This document shows positions 49,763 through 61,432 of a stretch of 64,000 bases of DNA, piece after piece. The position numbers and the translations under genes are program-made. Numbering within the stretch: the first letter of the stretch is position 1; each line of letters begins with the position of its first letter. Source of the DNA: Orbilia blumenaviensis (taxonomy: Eukaryota; Ascomycota; Orbiliomycetes; Orbiliales; Orbiliaceae); contig JAVHNS010000004.1 in NCBI GenBank assembly GCA_036872755.1, positions 3,348,001 to 3,412,000 of the forward strand, in the 5' to 3' direction. The notes beneath the pieces are model-generated. The model was not told the DNA's origin, did no database searches, and saw only the letters and a program-made list of their open reading frames with translations.

Positions 49763-51277
49763 TTTTATCTTGTGGATTTAAAAAAGTACTCAGTTTTTAA
49801 ATTTTAAATACTTCTTGTTGTATCTACGATGTATAATGTCAATTTCGATGCCCGCAAACAGAATAAATTAGAGTAATTTCTTTAGTCAACCTTGAGAATA
49901 TGCTATGCTTAGATTGATTGACTGTGAGAATGATGGCACGGTATACAGCATTTTGTTCGCACCGAAATCTAAACACCCTCTTTCGGTTCTTGTGTTCTCT
50001 TCGCTATTGAAACGGATTATACAGAATATCTGCTAAAATTGCATCTGCTATCTTAGTATTCGCTAGATAGGTGATTGCGCACCAGCCTTCTTTGATCGTT
50101 TCTGCACCAACTGGTACACTAGTTTCTTTCTCAAGCTAGGCGCTTCATTCAGCAGATCCGCTGGACTAAAGTAACATTTAGCTTGCAAAGATCTGCATGA
50201 TGCCTTAGGTTGGATAGAAGGTATATAAAACAAAGTGGACAGTGGTTTGGATCGCCTCCATTCGAGTTGACTATACTCTCAGGGATCCAGACGCACACAA
50301 AGTCGAACTCGAGACTGAGCTGGATCATACCCACCCGCTTTAAATGTATATGTGCTACGCATCCACAATACCCGCCGTCAATGCTGGTGCACACTGTCTG
50401 CATCTATAGCAACCAGGTCAGAATCTATCATTGTGGTATAGGGTCGGATGTCCACAAAGCGTCTTCCATCATGTCGCTATTTCCTAGAGATAAGAGCCGC
50501 GCGCGCATTGATAGCACATCCTTGAGCCCCGCGATTATCTAATATTCTTGGAGAGCTCGTGCAGATCTCTCTATATCGATTATTACGTATGGGACGTGTG
50601 CCGGATCTTGTTGGTTATCCTAGTCATGCTGTCGGTGGATGAAAATTCTGGCGGATTTTTAGGCTAACGGCGTGCTACGGTCGCCTCCACATATACGTAG
50701 CTGATGCGAGTGGATTTTGTAGGTGACTAGATTGTTTAGCCGGTCGCTGGGGTATAGATACTGGCAATAGTATCGGAGTGGAACCATTGAATGCCAGATT
50801 ATTGTCGGTCATCTCTAGTTCTTCAGCTTGCTCTACAGAGCATAGAGGTGAACACCTTCTGCGGTCCTCGATACGGCCACATTTCTTCTTTGTGCCATTA
50901 TGTTTGAAGTGTAGGCTCAACAGTACTATTTTGATTTAGAAGCGATAGGCTCATAACCTAACAATACATGGAGGAGGATTTGGAAGTTCGATGATTCTTC
51001 TAAAATCCTTTTCTCGAGGAAACTCTTTTACATGATGGAATTATTTATTCCATATTTTTACAATGTGTTCATAATCCCGGGTAACTCCCTCATAATCTCT
51101 CATTCTCTCATAACAGACACTTACATCTTAATCCTGGCAAGATACTCTGCGGGGGTCGACTTTATAAGCTATATAGCTCGGAAGAATGATGATTTGATTG
51201 AGTTCTAGAATACAAGTCTCTTCTTCTCTGCCATAATAATATTTACACGCTATTTGTGTTTGTTATTTGTAACATAG

Positions 51278-51479
51278 TTATGGGCCAATTATTAACTCAT
51301 TAACCCTCAACAGACCTGCCGTCTCAAAACCGGTGATCCCGCCACACCAGCCTGTGAACTCGTTTTCATCCATTTCAAGGACATCGGATTCCCGGACAAA
51401 GTTGAAGGTTTTTGATTGCGGAGAGATCTTGAACGCCATCGAACATAGAACTTCAATAACGCGGTCTTGATAAATTAGC
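51278..51479 (-). pseudogene. Orphan exon-like frame, unrecognised
   Basis: About 65 codons read natural protein (FVRESDVLEMDENEFTGWCG, then GFETAGLLRVNELIIGP) up to TAA at 51278. Upstream a well-formed intron end (TGCTAATTTATCAAG) and a GTATGT donor about 45 nt further suggest a spliced gene. The sequence before the donor is not open in the phase needed. It may be a decayed gene or an exon of a model I could not complete. Confidence 0.22.
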
Positions 51480-51984
51480 ACATATAAATAAAATATACAT
51501 TCGATGTCGTAGATCGGTACATACCATAAGCTGGCAATGTTTAGAAATATTGGTAATAAAGATGCTATAGAGTACCTGCGGCCTAGCCTCAGGGCCGGCC
51601 AACATATTTAATCTTTGGTGAGGTATCCACTGCTTCTATATCAACGCTCATTGCCGTCTTCTGTCTCCGTAGGACAAAGAGGCAGTTTCGTTGGGAGGCC
51701 TTTTATCACGTTTCAGGCCGTCCCATGCTTTCAAATCGAGATGCGAATTTGGATATAACTACTAATTGTAGTTGGCGAACCTGGCTGGCGGGGGCTGGAT
51801 TACTAGTTGATGTAGATGGCAGAGGTTGATCTCGCAGATAGTACGGAAGAATTCATCGAAAATAGTTCTCGGGAGGGTCGATTGTGGGCTTCGTCCGTAC
51901 ATTACAGCTTGCAAGTTCTATCGACGAGCCTTTGGTGTATATATTAGATCTGGTAATGTGAGCTAGATGGTAAAGCGGATTATA

Positions 51985-52100
51985 GATGAAGAAAGAGGGA
52001 GGGGAATAAAGGAGGGAGGGTGGGAGAGTGAGAAGGAGGGGAATAGAAGAAGGGAGAAGAAGGGAGAAGAAGGGAGAAGAAGGGAGAAGAGAGGGAGATA
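51985..52100 (+). repeat. Purine-rich tract with 10-bp tandem repeat
   Basis: About 115 bp are nearly all A and G on the plus strand. From about 52046 to 52090 the unit GAAGAAGGGA repeats about four times. Such tracts can form triplex DNA; no role is evident. Confidence 0.75.
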
Positions 52101-52973
52101 GCCTGTATAGTACCCAAACGAATTATAATTATATAAGCTAATATCAATCACGATTTTCATGGCCTTGTATATCATAACACATCGGTCTGTCCAAAATACC
52201 TACTATTTGGCATTTCATCCTCATCGATCAAATACAAGCGACTCGGATCACGGTCATCGGTATACGGGTACGACCATACTTCAACGAATGATGAAGCTAG
52301 GGAAGCCACCAACTACTCTGTCTGAATATACCTATCTAGAAGAAAGTAGAGTATTAAAATCCAGAAGTTGAGAAGACCGCCATCGAAACCCAGTCCAATC
52401 CCGTTGTCGCCCCACTTAACGTATCCCCGCTACAACATAGTTCTAACAAACCGATCTTATCCGTTCCAGCTAATTTTATTTGTAGACCTTTCCGAGCTGT
52501 GGGGTACGCATACAGCGGTACTTGTGGGCGTTGTTGTTGGCTCGGATTCTCTGTATATACAGTACATAGTTGAAAGTTTTAGCGCAGGGGCACTAGACTA
52601 CCGTCAGCCATCTGTTAGCCAGCATTTATAAAATTTCAAGCTAGGGGCTTCTACGAGATCAGGTATCAAGGGTACATGTTTTAATCATATATTGTTTCCC
52701 AGAAATAGTAATTATACATGTTGATGAAGTGTGTAATAATATACAGGCCCCGCTTCCAGAGGATGCAAAAAAAGGAAAATGAGAGTTTATATTTAACATT
52801 CAAAACCCAAGCGCTATGCAAGAACAGAAAATGCGTCGTGTCGTAAAATCAGCCACTTAGACCGTGTATGCCATGCACAAAATGAGACTCTACCAACATT
52901 GCCAATATTAAATGATGGTCAAAAAACAACCCGAAAATCCAACAACGAGACTATAGCAACTCGCATTCCCCAT

Positions 52974-54500
52974 TTACCTGGCTGGGTCAATGCTCTGGGG
53001 GTACCAAAAGACTTGGTCCTTGTCCCACTTCTTCTTAACTAGAGAGAGTTGGGTCAACTGCTTTCCGTAGTACAGTCTCTGGGCCGTAGACCTGGTGTAC
53101 GTTGGGTCGGCATAGTTGACATAGGAAAAGTCGCCGGATCTCCTGACAACCTTGTCAAAGCCATTCAAGAAGTTTATAGCAGCAGTATTACTCTGTGTCG
53201 AAAGGCCATTACTCATAGTGGTATAGAATTGGAAGTTCCAGAGGGTATCGCGATGACCATAGCTGCTTTCCTTGAGTAAAGGTTCCTGGGTAATGGCGCT
53301 ATTGCCGCCTCCGTAGAGATTGATGATGACAAACCATGGCAAGCCCTGGTTTGCTGCGCCTGGGCCCTGATTCGCTGCGTAATTGAAGAAGTTCTCCATG
53401 CCTTTGCGTTCGATAGGTGCCCGGTTCGAGGTTACGAGAGACTTAGCGAAGAAAGTGGTGTGCTCGTTATAGCCGGTTTCCGGGACACTAAGTGTGTTAC
53501 TACCGGCGAAGCGGAGAAGCGTATCGATCCATCCTCTTGTGTCAAGAGTAGAGCTGGTGGGCGCCGGGGTCAGCTGGTTGAGCAGAGGTTGGAAGAGAGT
53601 ATTGAATTGTTGTTGGGTTTTCCCATAGTATGCCCCCGAAAGCTCGAAGTTCACACCGCTCCCCCAGAGCGAGACACCAAGTCCGAGTTCCTTGGGCGCA
53701 GTTCTAGCAAAAGTCTGGATTTTCATGAACAAGTCGACAGCTTCGCTAACCGACCGCGGTTGAAATCGGTATGAATAGTTTACAATGCTCTCCGGGACGC
53801 TGTAGGTCTTGAACCAGAATTTGGTAATAATACCAAAACTTGGTGCCGCACCTTTCAAAGCCCAAAATAGATCACCATTGTACCCCTTCTTCGCAAGTTT
53901 GAGCGAGCCGTCGGCCGTCACAACTTGGACTTGCACTATCTGATCCACCATAAGACCCCAATTCCGGCTAGAAATACCGAACCCACCAAGACTCGGATGC
54001 CCCATGCCGACAGCAGGGCATGTTCCGTGTGGAATACCACGTTTGCCTTGGTCATACAGTTGTCGTGCTATGTTTCCAAGTCTAGCGCCGCCACCAACTT
54101 CCGCCAACTGGGTCTTTGGGTCGTATTTGACACTGTGGAAGTTTTGAAGGTCGATGACCACGCTCCCGTCGATTCCACCAAGACCTTGGGCTGAGTAGGA
54201 GTGACCACCACCCCTAGCACTGACTTTGTGACGGTATCTTTTAGCGCATTTAACGGTGTCTGAGACATGTGTGGTGGTTGTTGGAAGAGTGACTACTAGA
54301 GGCCTGGGCCTCAGACGGAGATTGTATGCCGACGAAAGCTGATTGAAGTTTGCTGCAGACTGGAGAACCATAGGAACTTTCCCAGCCGATAAACAATCGA
54401 CAAAGGTTTCCCTTGGAGCAAGTGAGAAACCGTCTGCTGGAACAGGTGTGGCCGATACCAGCACAGGCGCAAGACCCAGCAAAATCGAAACACGAACCAT
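52974..54500 (-). CDS. Secreted bicovalent-FAD oligosaccharide oxidase (AA7, BBE-type)
   Basis: Single exon, 508 aa from the ATG at 54500 (TTACAATGG context); an upstream GTG is in frame but not a start. A signal peptide (VRVSILLGLAPVLVSATPV) precedes an FAD_binding_4 domain. H100 in RGGGHSYSAQGLGG and C161 in PHGTCPAVGMGH match the His and Cys that bind FAD covalently at two points in gluco-oligosaccharide oxidases; their spacing of 61 is right for the family. The C-terminal berberine-bridge segment has SYVNYADP and ends QVFWYPQSI. Known activity: oxidation of reducing-end sugars to lactones with release of hydrogen peroxide. Exact substrate is unknown. A TATATAA lies about 175 nt upstream on the same strand (54675-54681). 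Confidence 0.92.
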   Translation of the reverse strand: MVRVSILLGLAPVLVSATPVPADGFSLAPRETFVDCLSAGKVPMVLQSAANFNQLSSAYNLRLRPRPLVVTLPTTTTHVSDTVKCAKRYRHKVSARGGGHSYSAQGLGGIDGSVVIDLQNFHSVKYDPKTQLAEVGGGARLGNIARQLYDQGKRGIPHGTCPAVGMGHPSLGGFGISSRNWGLMVDQIVQVQVVTADGSLKLAKKGYNGDLFWALKGAAPSFGIITKFWFKTYSVPESIVNYSYRFQPRSVSEAVDLFMKIQTFARTAPKELGLGVSLWGSGVNFELSGAYYGKTQQQFNTLFQPLLNQLTPAPTSSTLDTRGWIDTLLRFAGSNTLSVPETGYNEHTTFFAKSLVTSNRAPIERKGMENFFNYAANQGPGAANQGLPWFVIINLYGGGNSAITQEPLLKESSYGHRDTLWNFQFYTTMSNGLSTQSNTAAINFLNGFDKVVRRSGDFSYVNYADPTYTRSTAQRLYYGKQLTQLSLVKKKWDKDQVFWYPQSIDPAR

Positions 54501-54706
54501 TGTAACGTTTGTTGTCAGGCTGTTCACAGGTTTTCTTGTGTTGTTTATGCAAAATCCAACAAAACAGTCCCGCCAAATGCGACCAGGATTAGAATTTAGA
54601 TGGAGAGAAAAGTCAATGTGGGAGAACGGGGTTAATGATCGTGAAATCTTAAATTCCCACTCCCAATGGACCGATTATATACAGAAATTTAAGGTTACTT
54701 TGAAAG

Positions 54707-54733
54707 AAAAAAAAAAAAAAAAAAAAAAAAAAA
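54707..54733 (+). repeat. Poly-A run of 27
   Basis: Uninterrupted A run (poly-T on the transcribed strand) about 205 nt upstream of the oxidase start. Poly(dA:dT) runs exclude nucleosomes in fungi, so a promoter role is possible. Confidence 0.7.
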
Positions 54734-57700
54734 GGTCTATTCTTCCACGGAGATCCCGCCAGGCAGGGAAATCTTCAGCTTTTCAGATCTGTCCGCAGTG
54801 TCGGGGTCTGCGACGTCATAAGAAGGTGGAAGCGTTGCATTCGGCAGTATCCTTTCAAGGATGTTTGGACATAAATTCAGGTGTTTACCTCGATCAGCGC
54901 ACAAAAGCAGCTCCCCAATAGGTCATAGGAACGCTAATGTCGTTAGTCTTGTCAAAAAAGGCTTGAATGGCTTTCACTGAAAAGCTTATTGAATCGTCAG
55001 GCGTGGCGAACTTGGGCTGGCGAGGTCGCATTTGAGGATGCTCATGTGTTGCTTTCCTTCCTATTTTCGATGGATGTCTCCCAAACCCGACTAGAATCGG
55101 TATATCCATACCAACAGGCACTAGTTAGTCCGAATGAACCTTGGCTCGAAATAGTAACCTAAAAATAGGCCCCGGCCAGCTGAACTGCGAGCTCGGAAGC
55201 AGGCCCGAACAAGCAAGCGAATGCACTTTTGTGAGATTCTAGAGTTTTTCGGTAGGAGGTCTAGAAAAATCTTTCCCGCAATTGGAGGTTAGCTTAGAGA
55301 AGCCGGAGAAATTTCGAAATCCTTCAAGATGTTAACATGTTATAGGCGTTCTTTGTTGTGCGACGTTTCTTTGTGGTAACAAAATAATGAGCACCCCATA
55401 AGACATAAGACAAGAACGCAGGGAAAACACTGATCTGTCGAGACTGATCGTCGTACGAGCCTATGAGCATATGAGGACAGAGACTACGGATGCTACGGCG
55501 CGGCACTGATGGACCAGCATGCTTAGCCATGCGCAGATCTAAAGGGCTTTAAAATCTTTAGAAAAGATATAGTGAAGAGGGGGGAAAGGGCTCCGCTACG
55601 AAGCGCGAAGCCAGGAGGGGATCGGATTCACAGTTATGACGTTCTGAGTTGGCAAGTCGCAAGCGGGGAATACAACGCCATCAAAGTCTAGATCTCTCAA
55701 TTCGGCTTCAACAACGCCTCTCATTACGGCTCTTGCGTTGGGATCCGCTACTATGAGGTCCAGTTATCCTTCTTTAGGAAAATGCTGTGCAATGAGATCA
55801 ACAGCGCACACGTGGTGATCTACGAGAAGCCTGACTGAACAGGAAATCATGCGATCTCATTGCTCCTAACGTTATAGATGCAACATGCAACACCCAATTT
55901 GCAACTAAACCCTGATGCTACTCCGGAACTTCGGAACTGCCTTTTAAAGCCTTTTTGACGTTTCCCTGTTATTGTTGTTGTCGTTGTTGTTTTTCTTGTT
56001 GCCTCCTCCTCCACAGGCTTGGAAGGCTCCTTTATCTGATCATGATTATCTCGGTCTTCTATCTACTGGCCCATCATATCTATTATTATGTTGGAGAGTC
56101 CATTTTTTTCTTTTCGAATTAGCGCTATGCTATAGCTCGTTTAGATGCATGTGAGGTTTGCACCGTTTGTGCAAGCCACAGCGCCAGTGGACGCCACCAA
56201 CGAGCTCTTGCTTAAGTCCGTTGTATATATACGTGTATACCTTGAGATTTACCTAATTAGCTAATTCACCCTGCGATTAGTATATTGCTTGTATACGATC
56301 GGAAGGTCTAGGTGCAAGGGGTCTAGGTAGCGGGTGCAAGACAACTTATTACTCAAGAAAATCAACAAAATGTTGGACTATATTAAGGGTTATTTCAGCG
56401 AAAATATGATGGATGCCTTGCCAATAATTATCTTATTTTAGCAGCAAATTTAATATAATTTAATTCGAGATTCGCGGGCAGCTAACTGTGTACCCTAGCT
56501 TTGTACAACGTATAACATAAAATCGCACTGGGGGGATAATATGCACGCAAGCAAACAGTACTTCGGGAGCTCCTGTTGTCGCCGTCATATACCTCGCACA
56601 TATGCAATATACTTAGGTACGTACATGGACATACGTATGACCCAGCAGGGCGATACGTTCTTTACTCGATTGAAAACAAACCCAGCCACTTGGACTCGGA
56701 CATATGCCCCTGCAGGTCGTCTTCCCGAATTCGACCAGGAAACGACGATTTTTCTGGGGGACGGTGTTGGTGGAGCATCGAATCCCAGTCGCCTATGTGG
56801 ACCCCGGATTACAAGGCACAATGAGAGTGGTCTGCTACCAGATCGGACTCGGAACGGGTGAAATGTTCGAGCATGAAGTTTTGCACTCGTGTCGAGCTGG
56901 ATGTGGGCAGGTTATCGCAAAGAAGGCTTAAGGGTTTTATATACAGGTGGGGTTGAAGAGCGGGAAAAAAAAGAAGTTCTTGAAACATGTCTTAAATTTT
57001 TTAGGATAAAAACCGTGATTACAGCTATTATCCTATATTACCCTCATATATAGCGCCAAAAGGTCTCGCCAAGATGATATTTTGACTAAGAATCCACTGT
57101 CGCACAAAATACCATTGGGCTGGCCCACAGGTGCAGCTGTTTACCTGTTTATGGGGCACGTTGCATACCAGCTACATGTAGGAGCACGGGATGATATGAC
57201 GCCGTTCTTCATCCGGCTCTCTCAAGGCAGTAACTTCCATCGCTGAACGGAGAGTGTGTGAATTTGTTACACGATCCAACCAGTAAAGTTTCCACCGGCC
57301 CAGACGATTGGGTAGCACAATGCAGGAATGAGCTTTTTTGTCCGACGTATCCTTGATCGCAGCGGTGATATGTCTTGATTGTAATGTAGCATCTCCGGGA
57401 TCGATTATTTCCCGCTTCATCGACGGTTGGTCCTCTGCTACTCCGGCTTCTACCGAGAAGTAGGGGAGTGGATAGTTTAGAGAATGTAAAACAGGCCCCA
57501 CGGAAATGCAGGTTCTCGCTTAGAGCGAAAGCTTCAGCCTCGGCTTGTGAGTGGCACAAACTGGGAATACATGCATAGTATATATGTCTACGGCTGTCCC
57601 GAATAGGTAGTCCGTGGGTAACCCGTTGGTCGAGAACATCGGTATTATGTGGTAGCCTCCTCGTCTCCTTCGACGTGGCAGGAGGCCATTAGTTACTCGA

Positions 57701-60700
57701 TTGGACAATGAGATACAGTAGGCATTGCCAATTCTCGAAAAAGCTCACATTCCTCCGGTTATCCCACGCGGGAGACGAAGCTTCTGGGTTGGCTATCATG
57801 TGTGTGAATGCAGGCCGCCAGGGTATCCCTTGGAATGTTCGTGTGTGCAGATATATTATGCTATCCCACATGGGGAGGGCATTTCTGGGGAAAAGCAGGA
57901 GGAGGACAGCATAACTTCTTGTCACAAAAAAATCACACGGCCGATAACTTAAGATAGATCCCTTACATTGGATCCTAGGAATGCCAAACTGAGTCATGGA
58001 AAGGCCCCTAGGGCGAATCGTATAAAAGCACTTGTGGCGGAAATAACCCGTCATCTTGCATTTTTTAGCTGCTCTGTATCTGTTGCAACTAAGATCGAGA
58101 TTCGAATTGATAATCAATCAATCTTAGAAGATAAAAATTGACCGACTGGGAGTAAGAACCTCCTTGAACCCTGCGCACATGTGGTCTCCTGAAGGAACGA
58201 TCTCCCGTTCGCTTCGACAGTCCAGTAGGGAGACAAAGAATCCTCTCAAATTGAGCAATGTTTGTGGAGAGAAGGAGGAGACAATCTCCTGATGATGATG
58301 TCTAGTCTTGTCTGCCTCTGTGCTCCGGATTTATCGCCAAGAAGATTGCGTCTAGGATACAAAATTATGTATGGCCACATGGGCTATCACACATGTCACC
58401 CGATGAATGCTTTTTCTGGAGTGTTCTTATTGAGCCATCCCATCCGGCATGCCTCTCAACCATGTGCCCACGCAGCAGGTAAGTCAACGTGTGTGAGGCG
58501 CTGGGGGAAATAAAGAAAAATTTTCTAGCGCGCGAGAGAGTGACAAGACAAGAATAATCATGAAAAGTCAGCGGTAGGATCTCGTTGGCTTGCTCACAGG
58601 GAGAAGCGAGAACACACCAGAGGTGCTGCTGGGGATGATGGCTGAAGGCAAGGGCTGCTCTGCGAGAGTGGTATGACGAAGCGGAGGCTCCCAAGCGGTC
58701 CCCGGTTCGGTTTCAGCCATTTTCATGCAGAGAACTGTGCCTATTAGACTCAGGTCGCAGTCGCAGTCGACTCTTCGCTGGTGCTCGCGCCTCATATCAG
58801 ATTGGTCTTCGGCTCGGATGCTTCGGCAAAGCAGCTGCCGTGACTTTTGGATTTCTCTTGGGTGAGTCTCAACATCAAATGGCAATGCAATGCCAATTAA
58901 TTTTGAATTGTGACGGCACATCCCGCGTGGTGAGGCTGTGAATATTGGGATTTGCCATACTGATGTATTCTACCGACGTGACAATGGTCGGTCAACACGA
59001 AAGCTCCCGCAACCTAGCCCTACTCCGGGCCAACCTACGTAGATGCTCAATGGGCGTTCTGAGGAGAGAAAAAAGACCCTGCACAGTGCTACAGAAATGA
59101 ATTTTAGCGAAAGCCGAACAGGCTGCTGGAGCGGGGAAGCCAGGGCCAATTGTGCCGTCAGCGCTGCAGCTGCAGGGTGCATTAATCGTACATGCACCTT
59201 ACAGGCCCCCGTCCCGATCTTGACACCCAAGCCAACCATTAGCCAAACCCACATGGCCGGAAATCCCTCGAGGAGAAACCGGAACCGGGACGCTTTTCCA
59301 AGGCTCACTCGCCCTCTCACTCACGGATCCGCAGTTACGTACAACGACTCCCCTCCCTCGGAGCAGCTGGCAAGCGAATTCATGAACCTCGACGTCTCTC
59401 AATGATCGGGTCACGGAATAACTTCAAGGAGTGACGGCTTATCGTGCGAAACAGCCAGCGTAGAGGCTAGTATACTAATAGTATAATCGATCTTGATCTA
59501 CGGCGGGGCGTGTTTCTCTTGAGTGGAAGATAACAGACGAGCTCTGGGTTTATCAGGCCAGAGCCAAAGCCGGTTAAGCCCCATAACCCTGAGCATTCCA
59601 GGCCGGCAATCGAATACCCAAAATTAAATCTTCTGCAACAAAAAGGCACCCGAGCGAGGGATGTGCGTTTTTTTTACATCTTGCTCCACATGATTTTAAC
59701 AATAGGCGACGTTGGTTTCGAAACTCCGTATGAAATCATCAGCCGCAGCGGCAAATTATTCACAGACTTTGAAAAAAAAGGCGGTGGGACCTCTTTGACT
59801 AGCTTGAGAGGAACGACGAGAGTTGATGTCACTGATTTGCCAGTTCTGGTAAAGACCGAGGGTTGTTCCCGCTCGGTGAAGGAGGATTGTCGACGTCGGA
59901 TTTCGAGTTTTCCCTGGTGGTCTTAAGCTTCTGACAGCGAAGTGGACCCAGCCCTGCACTAGCCAGTGGCCCTCCCGTGGGTGAGGCTTCTGGATATCAG
60001 ATCCACCTTCCTTAACAAAATTTGCGTCGCAGGATTCCCGTTGGATCAAATTTATGACGGCAGGCACTGAAACAACAGTATTCTGCGCTTTCAACTTTTG
60101 CAAATTGTTGAGGCAAGCGCTCGACCTTCAATGATGTTGCGGCGATGCCAAACTTGGAATCTCAAGCCGCACCCTCAACATCGACTGAGATATCGCCACG
60201 AAATTACTGTTATCAATTCGTTATTAATGGAAACACTAGGATGATTGAAACGCAACTCGTTGCATTGGTTCCAGGAAGTTGAACATCGTATCCGTTCGCA
60301 ATGCGTCCGTTAGCAATGCATCAAAGCTTGCAAAGCTAGACCCCTTCTCGAGTGTTCTCAGCTTCGGCGAAAACCCTGTTGGCTGCAGATGCGAATTTGA
60401 AGCTGTCATCTATTCGCCGGCCCGGAAAGTCATGCGAAGGATTCTTGCTTGGTCGACAATTGTACAAGGCCAAGGTGAGCTTGCAAGCATAGTGCTGCGC
60501 CCGCATTTTTTTGCATGGCCATATGTACCAGCTACCAAAGGCGCAAAAGGTTCTCGACTCTACAGGCGAACGACTATTGCAACGAGGATTCACAACAATC
60601 GATGAATATAGTTTTTCTCCACCATAACCGATTTTACCGGACAGTGTTTGTACCGGAAAATTTACAACAAAAATGAGCTTCCAGCGCCGCAGAGGTCTGG

Positions 60701-61136
60701 GGGCAGAGATAATACCCCTGAGCGGGAGAACCTGCCCAACTAAAAAAAGTTAGACCCGACGTCAACCCGCAGGGATTGGATGACTTGCGCAAGATTACAG
60801 GTTGACCTCCTGCAGTGCAGCGCCCAACTCACCTTCGACTGACTATAATTCTTGCCGCCCCGAGACTCGCACAGAGTCAACCCACAGACCCGGGGCCCCA
60901 ACTTCGCATGGCCAGCCCCAATTAACTTCAATTTAAAAAAGAAATTTCGCTTATCGGGTAATAATAGTCCATTCTTGGTGTCTCTGTATCCCATGTTCTG
61001 TGCTGAACAACCATTTTGACCATGTCGATAGGAGAAACACCCTTCGTCCCCTTCGACCAACAGCTGTGCTGTAAGCTGCTAGCTGCACCATGCAAGCAAC
61101 TAATTACAGAATCACACGAATCTTTGCTGGGTTATT

Positions 61137-61137
<1 letters not shown>

Positions 61138-61167
<30 letters not shown>
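61138..61167 (+). repeat. Poly-T run of 30 in the WSC-gene promoter
   Basis: Uninterrupted T run about 265-295 nt upstream of the WSC-protein start and 113 nt upstream of its TATA box. It probably acts as a nucleosome-excluding element. Confidence 0.7.
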
Positions 61168-61168
<1 letters not shown>

Positions 61169-61280
61169 GTCGTCGGCGCTCGGCAACCGTGCACTATCAA
61201 TGTCTTGCGGTCCAGGCCAGGCCTATAGGACTGATCCTATAGTTGCCGCTGGGCCACCATAGGAACCTCATGAACAAATC

Positions 61281-61288
61281 TATATAAA
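61281..61288 (+). promoter_or_regulatory. TATA box of the WSC-protein gene
   Basis: TATATAAA lies 145 nt before the ATG, followed by a CT-rich leader. Strong TATA plus poly-T suggests high, regulated expression, as for wall proteins. Confidence 0.6.
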
Positions 61289-61432
61289 CCTCAACAACCC
61301 TCCCCCAAGTCAGTTTTTTTTATCCGGCAGGGCTCGATATCCTCCTTCATACAGTCTCTATCGTCTATCGCTTACGATCTAGTCATCCTCTCATCTTACG
61401 TTCGTTAATTCGTTCGAAAACCCACCGTCAGG

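Larger units (their letters stand above)
49763..52973. other. Intergenic, gene-poor
   Basis: 3.2 kb of normal composition with no supportable full gene. It contains one orphan exon-like frame (51278-51479, minus) and a purine-rich tract at 51985-52100. Frames at 50149-50542 overlap on both strands and show no domain. Confidence 0.45.
54501..61432. other. 6.9-kb stretch without a supportable gene
   Basis: The only content I can support is promoter sequence of the two outward-facing genes at its ends and two homopolymer runs. All frames here are short, overlap others and show no domain, signal peptide or splice-consistent partner. Composition is not RIP-like, so it is not an obvious dead transposon. 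Non-coding RNA or a many-exon orphan gene cannot be excluded. Confidence 0.45.

Noticed and set aside
58568..58921. 117-codon minus-strand frame in the gene-free stretch
   Set aside because: No ATG-led domain, competing frames on the other strand and no supporting splice sites.
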